NCBI GenBank assembly: GCA_016196515.1
Contig: JACPXN010000007.1
Coordinates: 1-5,791, forward strand
Source of the DNA: Candidatus Omnitrophota bacterium
GTDB lineage: Bacteria > Omnitrophota > Gorgyraeia > Zapsychrales > Fredricksoniimonadaceae
Reading direction: 5' to 3'
Length of the DNA stretch: 5,791 nucleotides
Shown here: positions 1 through 5,713 of the stretch, piece by piece
Layout of the letters: each line of letters opens with the position of its first letter
Numbering within the stretch: the stretch's first letter is position 1
Made by a program: the position numbers and the translations under genes
Notes under the pieces: model-generated
What the model saw: the letters and a program-made list of their open reading frames with translations, nothing else
Databases searched by the model: none
What the model was told of the DNA's origin: nothing

Positions 1-1758
1 ATCATTCTTCTTATGTTCGGTGCTTTGTCCCTGGTCGTCATCGGGGAATTCATGGTATCGCCGTTTTTTGTGTGGCTTTTCCGTTCGGCCCTCAACACGG
101 TCAAAGGCATTTTTGTTAAACGGCCGTTGCCTGCCGCGTCAAAGCCCGTGCCTGCCAAGGATTTGTCATTCCCGAAAGCGCCCCAAACATTCGGGGGTGA
201 CAGAACACTTACTCCCAAGATCCGTATCGTCGAGCCGAAAGAAATGCCAAGTCCCGCCGCCGGCCACGCCATAGGCGGGGCAGGCGGGACAGGCGGGCCC
301 AAAATGGCGGGGGAATATCATTTACCCGGTTTGGATCTTCTCAATGATCCGCCGCAAGTGGCCCCCAGCGCCATTCAAAGCGCGCTCATGGGCGGGGCCA
401 AGACGCTGGAGGAAACGCTGGCGGATTTCGGGGTCAATGTCAAGGTGGTGGACATCGAGCGCGGACCGGTCATCACCCGCTATGAGCTTCAGCCCGCGCC
501 CGGAGTGAAGATCCAGCGCATTTCCAGTTTGTCCGACGACATCGCTTTGGCCTTGAGTGTCCCGGCGGTGCGCATCTTAGCGCCCATCCCGGGCAAGAAC
601 CGCGTCGGTGTCGAGGTGCCCAACGGTCTGTCCGCCGCCGTTTATTTGAAAGACGTTCTGGCCCAGAGTGTTGCGCGTTCTTCGGCCTCGAAACTCATGC
701 TCGCCGTCGGAAAAGACACATCCGGCCAACCTTTGGTCGCGGACCTCTGTGACATGCCGCATCTTTTGGTCGCGGGCACCACCGGTTCGGGCAAGACCGT
801 GTGCCTCAACAGTTTGATCATGTCCATCCTTTTTAACGCGTCCCCGTCCCAAGTGAAGTTCATCATGGTGGACCCCAAGATGGTCGAGCTGGCCCCTTAT
901 AATGACCTGCCGCATTTGATCTGTCCCGTTGTCACGGATGTCAAGAAGGTCACCGCGGCCCTCCACTGGGTGGTGGGGGAAATGGAACAGCGCTATAAAC
1001 TTCTGGCCAAAGAACAGGTGCGTCATATCAAGGGTTATCAGGCCAAAGGCCATGACATGCCCTACATTGTCATCGTTGTCGACGAATTGGCGGACCTGAT
1101 GCAGGTCTCGGCCAGAAGCATCGAGGGCGCCATCGCCCGTTTGTCCCAATTGGCCCGCGCGGTCGGCATTCACCTCATCCTGGCCACGCAGCGCCCGTCG
1201 GTGGACGTCGTCACCGGCATTATCAAGGCCAATTTTCCGGCGCGCATTTCTTTTAAGGTCGCCTCCAAGGTGGATTCGCGCACGGTGCTCGACGGTAACG
1301 GCGCGCAGGACCTTTTGGGCAAGGGGGATTTGCTGTTCATGAAGCCCGGCGACGGCAAGCCCACGCGCGGGCAATGCTGTTTTGTTTCCGATGAGGAGAT
1401 CGCCCGCGTCATTGCCTTCATCAAGGGCCAGGGCGATCCCGAGTATAATGACAACGTCTTGAAGCCGTCCGCCTCGTCCGGCGGGGCGGGGATGGAGAAT
1501 GATGACGAGATGTATGACGAGGCCGTGCGCGTGGTCGTCGAGACCAACCAGGCCTCGGTGTCCATTTTGCAAAGACGCCTGCGCCTGGGATATTCGCGCG
1601 CGGCGCGTCTGATCGATATCATGGAACAAAAAGGCATTGTCGGCGCTTATGCCGGCAGCAAGGCGCGGGACATTCTCGTGGACCGCGAAAAATGGCTTTT
1701 AGACAATATGGGGAACATTCCAAACGATGCCGGAACCAACGCCGCAGAAAACACATAA
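1..1758 (+). CDS. ftsK: DNA translocase FtsK/SpoIIIE family, 5'-partial
   Basis: Hexameric ATP-driven DNA pump that clears chromosome ends through the closing septum. The frame is open from base 1 (four codons precede the first ATG at 13), and the first residues are the end of a hydrophobic helix, so the true start and most of the membrane domain lie upstream. Numbering from the ATG at 13: end of a transmembrane segment 1-15, a short low-complexity linker about 36-102 (far shorter than the E. coli linker), alpha domain about 103-205, then the RecA-like motor. Walker A is GTTGSGKT at 255-262, Walker B YIVIVVDE at 351-358, and the conserved ATQRPSVDVVTG stretch lies at 391-402. The C-terminal gamma winged helix, which in the family reads polar DNA sequences and contacts XerD, is at about 497-560 (ASVSILQRRLRLGYSRAARL). 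The linker contains an imperfect palindrome (164-202) and a 9-bp tandem repeat (273-299). Its 3' end overlaps rodZ by 32 bp. Family assignment is near certain. Confidence 0.96.
   Translation: MILLMFGALSLVVIGEFMVSPFFVWLFRSALNTVKGIFVKRPLPAASKPVPAKDLSFPKAPQTFGGDRTLTPKIRIVEPKEMPSPAAGHAIGGAGGTGGPKMAGEYHLPGLDLLNDPPQVAPSAIQSALMGGAKTLEETLADFGVNVKVVDIERGPVITRYELQPAPGVKIQRISSLSDDIALALSVPAVRILAPIPGKNRVGVEVPNGLSAAVYLKDVLAQSVARSSASKLMLAVGKDTSGQPLVADLCDMPHLLVAGTTGSGKTVCLNSLIMSILFNASPSQVKFIMVDPKMVELAPYNDLPHLICPVVTDVKKVTAALHWVVGEMEQRYKLLAKEQVRHIKGYQAKGHDMPYIVIVVDELADLMQVSARSIEGAIARLSQLARAVGIHLILATQRPSVDVVTGIIKANFPARISFKVASKVDSRTVLDGNGAQDLLGKGDLLFMKPGDGKPTRGQCCFVSDEEIARVIAFIKGQGDPEYNDNVLKPSASSGGAGMENDDEMYDEAVRVVVETNQASVSILQRRLRLGYSRAARLIDIMEQKGIVGAYAGSKARDILVDREKWLLDNMGNIPNDAGTNAAENT
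164..202. repeat. Imperfect inverted repeat in the ftsK linker
   Basis: Left arm TGTCATTCCCGAA (164-176) and right arm TTCGGGGGTGACA (190-202) pair over 13 positions. Eleven are Watson-Crick and two adjacent ones are T:G, which would be G:U wobbles in RNA. The loop is 13 bases. The element is translated in frame as part of the variable linker between the membrane domain and the motor. The sequence shows the symmetry; that it is a dispersed repeat is inference. Confidence 0.6.
273..299 (+). repeat. Three tandem 9-bp units in the ftsK linker
   Basis: AGGCGGGGC (273-281), AGGCGGGAC (282-290) and AGGCGGGCC (291-299) are three adjacent copies differing only at position 8. They encode three Gly-Gly-X triplets (GGA, GGT, GGP) in the flexible linker just before the alpha domain. 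A short in-frame tandem array like this can gain or lose units by slippage without a frameshift. Confidence 0.7.
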
Positions 1759-2554
1759 TTCTTTGCTTAAAAACACCCGTGAAGCCAAAGGGCTGACCTT
1801 GGACATTGTCCACGAGGCCACCAAGATCCCCTTGGACGCGCTCAAGGCCATTGAAGAAGGGTATTCCGTACGTATGCTGACCCCGTTCTATTACCGGGGT
1901 TTCCTGAAAATTTACGCGGAATTTTTAGGCCTTGATCCTGTTGAGGTGCTCTCCATCTACGAGGTCCAGCGGCCAAAGCCTGCCTTGCCGGCAGGCAGGC
2001 CGGTTACCGCGCCGTCCCCCCGTTTTGATGGTTCGACAGGCTCACCACTAGGTCAGTCCAAACGCAGCCATGAGATGATGGAAGCGGCGTGGGAGTTCTT
2101 TAGACAGATATTCAGTCCCAAAAACCGGTCCATGATGGTTCGTGGGACCGGCATTGCATTGGCTCTTTTTGTGGTCCTCAAAGTCGGCGGATGCGCGGTC
2201 AATGTTTTTAAAAAACATCCGGCTATTAAACCGGCGGTTGCCTCCCGGTTGGTCGCCCCCAAACCGCAGACCATCAGGGCCCAGAGCAACGGCGCTAAAG
2301 TGACATTGGCTGTGCGGATCCCCAGGAACACCTGGATCAGGGTGAAAGCCGACGATAAAGTCGTCTTTCAGGGCAGGATGAAAAAGGGGACTGTGGAATC
2401 CTGGTCTGCCCAAGAGCAGGTCGAAATTTCCGGCAAGAATATCAATGAATTGGACCTGGAGGTCAACGGCAGGCATATCGGGCCCTTAGGCGGCAGTGAG
2501 CGCGGGGCCAAGCGCGTCGTGATCACCAAGGAAGGGCTGACCGTTAGAAAATAA
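1727..2554 (+). CDS. rodZ: RodZ-like HTH-transmembrane-DUF4115 protein
   Basis: Predicted bitopic membrane protein of the RodZ type, which links the MreB cytoskeleton to the inner membrane for cell-shape control. The cytoplasmic HTH_25-like domain spans about 12-80 (REAKGLTLDIVHEATKIPLD, then YYRGFLKIYAEFLGLD). F59 and Y63 have the spacing of the aromatic pair reported for MreB contact in RodZ. A low-complexity linker (82-115) follows, then one transmembrane helix about 139-158 and a C-terminal domain 192-275 matching DUF4115 (TWIRVKADDKVVFQGRMKKG; GPLGG; VVITKEG). The start at 1727 lies inside the end of ftsK. A GGGGA at 1710-1714 is rather far upstream, so translation is probably coupled to ftsK. 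A TTG codon slightly downstream is possible without loss of the domain. The linker holds a GC-rich palindrome (1978-2000) and a second repeat-like motif (2030-2047). RodZ is the best name, but a role with MreB is inferred from the family. Confidence 0.88.
   Translation: MPEPTPQKTHNSLLKNTREAKGLTLDIVHEATKIPLDALKAIEEGYSVRMLTPFYYRGFLKIYAEFLGLDPVEVLSIYEVQRPKPALPAGRPVTAPSPRFDGSTGSPLGQSKRSHEMMEAAWEFFRQIFSPKNRSMMVRGTGIALALFVVLKVGGCAVNVFKKHPAIKPAVASRLVAPKPQTIRAQSNGAKVTLAVRIPRNTWIRVKADDKVVFQGRMKKGTVESWSAQEQVEISGKNINELDLEVNGRHIGPLGGSERGAKRVVITKEGLTVRK
1978..2000. repeat. GC-rich inverted repeat in the rodZ linker
   Basis: GCCTGCCT (1978-1985) and AGGCAGGC (1993-2000) are perfect 8-bp arms around the loop TGCCGGC. 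It is read in frame as the KPALPAGRP segment (RodZ residues 84-92), immediately after the HTH domain. From memory, palindromes built on GCCTGCC/GGCAGGC and their LPAG peptides recur in proteins of several candidate phyla, which suggests a dispersed element; I cannot check copy number here. Confidence 0.6.
2030..2047 (+). repeat. Repeat-like motif GGTTCGACAGGCTCACCA in the rodZ linker
   Basis: This 18-base stretch resembles TTCGACA(A/G)GCTCA-type interspersed repeats that I recall from many bacterial genomes. It is read in frame as part of D-G-S-T-G-S-P and lies 29 bp after the GC-rich palindrome. Only one copy is present in the window, and internal symmetry is weak (GGT/ACC ends), so the repeat call rests on recognition alone. 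Confidence 0.35.
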
Positions 2555-3886
2555 ATGAAAACCACGAAAGATTTTGAGCAGGAACGTTTGGGCGCCGGCC
2601 CAGCCGATGGCGGGGTCGGCGTTATCAATTTAGGGTGCGCGCGCAACCTCACCGACGCGCAAATGATCCTGGGCCGTTTGAAAAGAAACGGCCATCGCAT
2701 CGTTGAGGTGAAACAGGCCCAGGTCGTCATCGTCAACACCTGCGCGTTCATTGAAGACGCCCGCAAAGAGTCCGTCGACACTATCCTGGACCTCATTGAT
2801 CTTAAGAAAAAGGGCAGGATCCAAAAGGTCATTGTCGCCGGCTGTTTGGCCCAGCGTTACGGCAAAGAATTGGCCGCCCAGTTCAAGGACGTGGATGCTT
2901 TTGTCGGTACGCCCACCTTAAACCGCGATGCTGATCCGGCGGGGATCCAGTTGACCCCCCGGCATTTCGCCTACGTCAAGATCTGCGAGAGTTGTTTCAA
3001 TGCCTGCAGTTTTTGCGCCATCCCCAAGATCAAGGGCAAGTTCGTTTCACGCACCGTCGAGTCCGTATTGCAGGAGGTGGCGCGCCTGGATGCGGCCGGC
3101 GTCAAAGAGATCAACCTCATCGGCCAGGACATCACGGCCTACGGGCTGGACATTTACCGCGTTAAATCGTTGGCGCGGCTCTTAAAAGAAATGGCCCGCA
3201 GCGTCAAAAATATCCGCTGGATCCGCTTGTTATACGCGTTCCCCGCTCACGTCACCGATGAACTCATTGAGGTCATGGCCGGCGAAGACAAAATTTGCAA
3301 GTACATCGACATGCCGCTGCAGCATATCAGCGACCATATTTTGGCCGAACAGAACCGCCGCATCACCCGCCAACAGACCCTGGATCTTGTGGCCAGGATC
3401 CGTTCGGTCCTGCCGCGGGCGTTTGTGCGCACCACCTATATTGTTGGTCTCCCGGGGGAGACCGACAAGGACTTTGAAGAATTGCGCGTTTTCAACCAGC
3501 AGATGCGTTTTGAGCGTGTCGGTGTTTTTGTTTATTCCAAAGAAGAGGGCACAGCCGCTCATGACATGCCCGGGCATGTGCCGGCCAAGGTCAAAAAAGA
3601 ACGGATGAACATTCTCATGCGTGACCAGCAGGCCATCTCCAAGGAAATTCAGCAAGGTTTCGTCGGCCGGCGGCTCAATGTCCTTATTGATGAGAAAGAA
3701 AAGGGCCGCCAGGACGGGTCGGACATAAGCCGACCCGTTGCATACATCGGACGCAGCGAATACGATGCTCCGGATGTGGACGGCGTTGTCTATGTGCGTT
3801 CAAGCCGCCCGTTGAAGCAGGGGGACATGGTGGAGGCGGATATCACCGATGCGTATGAATATGATCTGGCCGGGGCCGTCCTATGA
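2555..3886 (+). CDS. rimO: Ribosomal protein S12 methylthiotransferase RimO
   Basis: Radical SAM enzyme that adds a methylthio group to a conserved aspartate of ribosomal protein S12. The N-terminal MTTase domain has its three cluster cysteines, C28 (NLGCARN), C63 (NTCAF) and C97 (AGCLAQRY). The radical SAM cluster motif is C147-x3-C151-x2-C154, followed by AIPKIKGKFVSR. GLPGET and the C-terminal TRAM domain (about 365-443) follow. The ending IGRSEYDAPDVDGVVYV plus DITDAYEYDLAG favours RimO over the tRNA-modifying paralogue MiaB. Three oddities: the usual E-G-C before the cluster is E-S-C (S146); the segment between FVGT and the radical SAM domain is shorter than usual; and about 12 extra codons (3707-3742) sit in a TRAM loop. 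The ATG directly follows the rodZ stop. AAGGAAGGG at 2528-2536 is too distant for a normal ribosome site, so coupling is likely. Roughly the first 19 residues are not conserved, leaving the exact start uncertain. Confidence 0.93.
   Translation: MKTTKDFEQERLGAGPADGGVGVINLGCARNLTDAQMILGRLKRNGHRIVEVKQAQVVIVNTCAFIEDARKESVDTILDLIDLKKKGRIQKVIVAGCLAQRYGKELAAQFKDVDAFVGTPTLNRDADPAGIQLTPRHFAYVKICESCFNACSFCAIPKIKGKFVSRTVESVLQEVARLDAAGVKEINLIGQDITAYGLDIYRVKSLARLLKEMARSVKNIRWIRLLYAFPAHVTDELIEVMAGEDKICKYIDMPLQHISDHILAEQNRRITRQQTLDLVARIRSVLPRAFVRTTYIVGLPGETDKDFEELRVFNQQMRFERVGVFVYSKEEGTAAHDMPGHVPAKVKKERMNILMRDQQAISKEIQQGFVGRRLNVLIDEKEKGRQDGSDISRPVAYIGRSEYDAPDVDGVVYVRSSRPLKQGDMVEADITDAYEYDLAGAVL
3707..3742. 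repeat. Palindromic 36-bp in-frame insert in the rimO TRAM domain
   Basis: ACGGGTCGG (3714-3722) and CCGACCCGT (3730-3738) are perfect 9-bp arms around the loop ACATAAG. The 12 codons at 3707-3742 encode RQDGSDISRPVA (residues 385-396). RimO proteins known to me pass almost directly from an acidic DE-rich stretch to IGRS at this point, so these codons look inserted. Arm symmetry is seen directly; the insert boundaries are inferred from remembered family sequences. Confidence 0.6.
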
Positions 3887-4461
3887 CCCTGCCTAATATC
3901 CTGACCCTTTCGCGCCTGGTCTTTGCGGCCCTCATCGTCTGGTTGCTCTGCCAGTATTTGCTGGCCGCTTACGTGGCCGCGGCTGTTTTGTTCGCGGGGG
4001 CGGCATTGACGGATTTTTACGATGGGCATTTGGCGAAGAAGAGCGGTTTGACCAGTGATTTCGGCAAGATCATGGACCCTATCGCCGACAAGGCCTTGAT
4101 GCTGTCTGTTTTTTTTGCTCTGGCCTATACGACGGACAAGGTGAACGCGGGAATGGTCGTTCTGATCGCTCTCCGGGAGATTTGCGTGACCGCGTCGCGT
4201 TTGCGGGCCATGGCCAAAGGCCAGGTGCTGGCCGCGGAAAAGGCCGGCAAGATCAAGACCGTTTTTCAGATCATCAGCATTTTTGTTGTCTTGTTGTTTT
4301 TGATCGCCGAGGAAAGCCCGTGGACGGCCGCGTGGTTCTTTCAAGTTCAGTCCCTGGGACAGGGAGTCATCAACTTTTTAATGGTTGTCACTGTTTTTTT
4401 GACCGTCGGCTCCGGTGCCGTGTATTTTAAAAATCAATGGGCCCATTCGCCAAGATCCTAG
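3883..4461 (+). CDS. pgsA: CDP-diacylglycerol-glycerol-3-phosphate 3-phosphatidyltransferase
   Basis: Integral membrane enzyme that makes phosphatidylglycerophosphate from CDP-diacylglycerol and glycerol-3-phosphate, the committed step to phosphatidylglycerol. At 192 aa it has the usual family length. It starts with the typical MTLPNILTLSRL and carries the CDP-alcohol phosphotransferase signature at 44-69: D44, D47-G48, A51, G61, D65 and D69, with DFGKIMDPIADK matching PgsA closely. The normally invariant Arg after A51 is Lys (K52). Several hydrophobic helices follow (about 75-90, 120-145, 155-183). Its ATG overlaps the rimO stop as ATGA, so translation is probably coupled. The next gene, pgpA, encodes the following step, which supports PgsA over other CDP-alcohol transferases. 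Confidence 0.93.
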   Translation: MTLPNILTLSRLVFAALIVWLLCQYLLAAYVAAAVLFAGAALTDFYDGHLAKKSGLTSDFGKIMDPIADKALMLSVFFALAYTTDKVNAGMVVLIALREICVTASRLRAMAKGQVLAAEKAGKIKTVFQIISIFVVLLFLIAEESPWTAAWFFQVQSLGQGVINFLMVVTVFLTVGSGAVYFKNQWAHSPRS

Positions 4462-4889
4462 CCACGTTTTTCGGCATCGGGTATTTCCCCCTTGTTCCGG
4501 GCACGGCCGCGACCGCGGCGGGAATGGCCCTGGCCTTGTGCCTGCAGGGGCATTCATGGGCTTATGCCGTTGTTGTGCTTGCGCTTTTCGTCCTCGGCGT
4601 TCCTGTTTGCGGCCGCGTGGAAAAAGCGTTGAAACAAAAAGACCCCGGCATTGTTGTTTTGGACGAGCTCGTCGGTGTTCTGATCGCCCTGGCAGGACTG
4701 CCCATGACCTGGCCGGTCGCGATCAGCGTTTTTTTCTTGTTTCGGGCCTTCGATATGTTTAAAATATACCCTATTAACCGGCTGGAGACCAGGCCCGGCG
4801 GTTGGGGCATCATGCTGGATGATGTGATGGCCGGGATCTACACGAATATCATCATGCGCATCGCTTTGCGGTGGGCAGGGATTTACTAA
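4437..4889 (+). CDS. pgpA: Phosphatidylglycerophosphatase A
   Basis: Membrane phosphatase that removes the phosphate from phosphatidylglycerophosphate to give phosphatidylglycerol, acting directly on the PgsA product. The PgpA blocks are in order: FGIGYFPLVPGT at 12-23, DPGIVVLDELVGV at 69-81 with the D76-E77 pair, FRAFDMFKIYPI at 102-113, and GGWGIMLDDVMAG at 121-133 with D128-D129. Length (150 aa) is normal for the family. The start at 4437 lies 25 bp inside pgsA with no clear ribosome site, consistent with translational coupling. It is unrelated in sequence to the PgpB and PgpC phosphatases. Confidence 0.94.
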   Translation: MGPFAKILATFFGIGYFPLVPGTAATAAGMALALCLQGHSWAYAVVVLALFVLGVPVCGRVEKALKQKDPGIVVLDELVGVLIALAGLPMTWPVAISVFFLFRAFDMFKIYPINRLETRPGGWGIMLDDVMAGIYTNIIMRIALRWAGIY

Positions 4890-4890
4890 A

Positions 4891-4897
4891 GGGAGGG
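4891..4897 (+). promoter_or_regulatory. Ribosome binding site of the BI-1 family gene
   Basis: GGGAGGG lies 4 bases upstream of the ATG at 4902, directly after the pgpA stop. It is the clearest Shine-Dalgarno sequence in the window and fixes this start. It also implies independent initiation, unlike the overlapping genes upstream. Confidence 0.75.
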
Positions 4898-4901
4898 TCT
4901 T

Positions 4902-5651
4902 ATGGAAAGCAGCAATCCAACATTAAACAGCAGAGTTTTTGATAATGCCCGTGCCGTTGTGGGCACGGGACAGACCATGACCATTCAGGGAACGGTCAAT
5001 AAGGCCTTTGTGCTTTTGCTCGTCTTGATGGCAACGGCATTTTGGGCCTGGTCCAAGGCCGTTAACCCGGCTGATGCCGGACAGGCAGGCACGATCATGG
5101 TTGTCAGCATGTTCGCCGGGCTTATTTTGGCCATTGCCACGTGCTTTAAACCGCAATGGTCGCAGATGACAGCGCCTTTGTACGCGGCTTGCGAAGGACT
5201 TTTGCTGGGCGTATTGTCCGCGTATTTCGAGCGTTCCTATCCGGGCATTGTCGTGCAGGCCGTGGGCTTGACCTTCGGCGTGATGTTGGCCATGTTGATG
5301 GGATATAAAACCGGCTTCCTGCAAGCTACACCGGGTCTGCGCAAAGGCCTCATGATCGCCATGGGCGGGATCATGATCTTTTATCTGGTTGTCATGGTGG
5401 CGGGGTTTTTCCACGTCGCCCCTCCCGGGTTTCTTAACGGCAGCGGGCCTTTGGGCATTGCATTCAGTTTATTCGTGGTCGGGATCGCGTCCATGTCCTT
5501 GATCCTGGATTTTGACATGATCGAGCAGGGCGCCGGGCAGGGTTTGGAAAAGTATATGGAGTGGTACGGCGCTTTCGCGCTCATGGTCACCCTGGTGTGG
5601 CTGTACATGGAGATCTTGCGCTTATTGTCCAAATTACGCTCTCGTAATTAA
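4902..5651 (+). CDS. Bax inhibitor-1/YccA family membrane protein
   Basis: Polytopic membrane protein of the BI-1 (TMBIM) superfamily, subgroup with the soluble start NPTLNSRVFD and the conserved block TMTIQGTVNKAFVLLL at 25-40. It has about seven hydrophobic helices between residues 34 and 245, consistent with the family fold. The late DFDMIEQG motif (D203, D205, E208) supplies acidic residues in the region that holds the pH-sensing aspartates of the Bacillus homologue YetJ, a calcium leak channel. Transport of calcium here is only a family-based inference, and the cellular role is unknown. The gene follows pgpA by 12 bp, has its own strong ribosome site, and ends just before a terminator, so it is probably the last gene of the operon. 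A perfect 8-bp-arm hairpin lies at 4948-4969, early in the coding region. Confidence 0.9.
   Translation: MESSNPTLNSRVFDNARAVVGTGQTMTIQGTVNKAFVLLLVLMATAFWAWSKAVNPADAGQAGTIMVVSMFAGLILAIATCFKPQWSQMTAPLYAACEGLLLGVLSAYFERSYPGIVVQAVGLTFGVMLAMLMGYKTGFLQATPGLRKGLMIAMGGIMIFYLVVMVAGFFHVAPPGFLNGSGPLGIAFSLFVVGIASMSLILDFDMIEQGAGQGLEKYMEWYGAFALMVTLVWLYMEILRLLSKLRSRN
4948..4969. repeat. 8-bp-arm inverted repeat near the start of the BI-1 gene
   Basis: CCCGTGCC (4948-4955) and GGCACGGG (4962-4969) are perfect arms with the loop GTTGTG. In the mRNA this would be a stable GC-rich hairpin beginning 46 bases after the A of the start codon, in the variable soluble N-terminus (N15-Q24). It could be chance in GC-rich DNA, another palindromic element, or a structure that affects early translation. 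Confidence 0.4.
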
Positions 5652-5676
5652 GTAGCCACCCACCGTAACCTTAATT

Positions 5677-5713
5677 AAAAATCCCGTTGTGCTTGAGGCA
5701 GAACGGGATTTTT
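5677..5713. terminator. Bidirectional intrinsic terminator between convergent genes
   Basis: AAAAATCCCGTT (5677-5688) pairs perfectly with AACGGGATTTTT (5702-5713), a 12-bp stem. After one G:G mismatch, TGC/GCA (5690-5692 and 5698-5700) extends it around a TTGAG loop. The right arm ends in a T run and the left arm starts with an A run, so the hairpin can stop transcripts from both directions: the + operon ending at 5651 and the minus-strand gene ending at 5712. Confidence 0.88.

Noticed and set aside
13..15. ATG at 13 as the true start of ftsK
   Set aside because: The frame is open to the window edge, the protein would begin in the middle of a hydrophobic helix, and no ribosome site is visible. 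The membrane domain is simply cut off.
577..1629. Long open frame of 350 codons on the minus strand opposite ftsK
   Set aside because: It lies entirely antisense to an unmistakable FtsK motor domain, has a His/Arg/Asp-rich composition typical of reverse-complemented GC-rich coding DNA, and shows no recognisable motif.
2202..2218. ATGTTTTT-A-AAAAACAT dyad in rodZ as a terminator or slippery frameshift site
   Set aside because: There is no GC-rich stem or downstream T run, and the reading frame (GTT TTT AAA AAA CAT) does not match a -1 slippery heptamer. The rodZ frame continues intact into its C-terminal domain.
2588..2590. TTG as an alternative rimO start with AGGAA at 2580-2584
   Set aside because: The spacing of 3 bases is too short for good initiation, and the ATG at 2555 directly abuts the rodZ stop, as expected for coupled translation. 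It remains a minor possibility.
3790..4344. Minus-strand open frame of 184 codons opposite rimO/pgsA
   Set aside because: It spans the junction of two confidently identified + strand genes, and its translation shows no domain or hydrophobic pattern of its own.
5645..5677. TAATTAAG/CTTAATTA 8-bp inverted repeat flanking the post-operon spacer
   Set aside because: AT-rich arms with a 17-base loop are weak, and the right arm touches the much stronger terminator stem. Chance is the simplest explanation.
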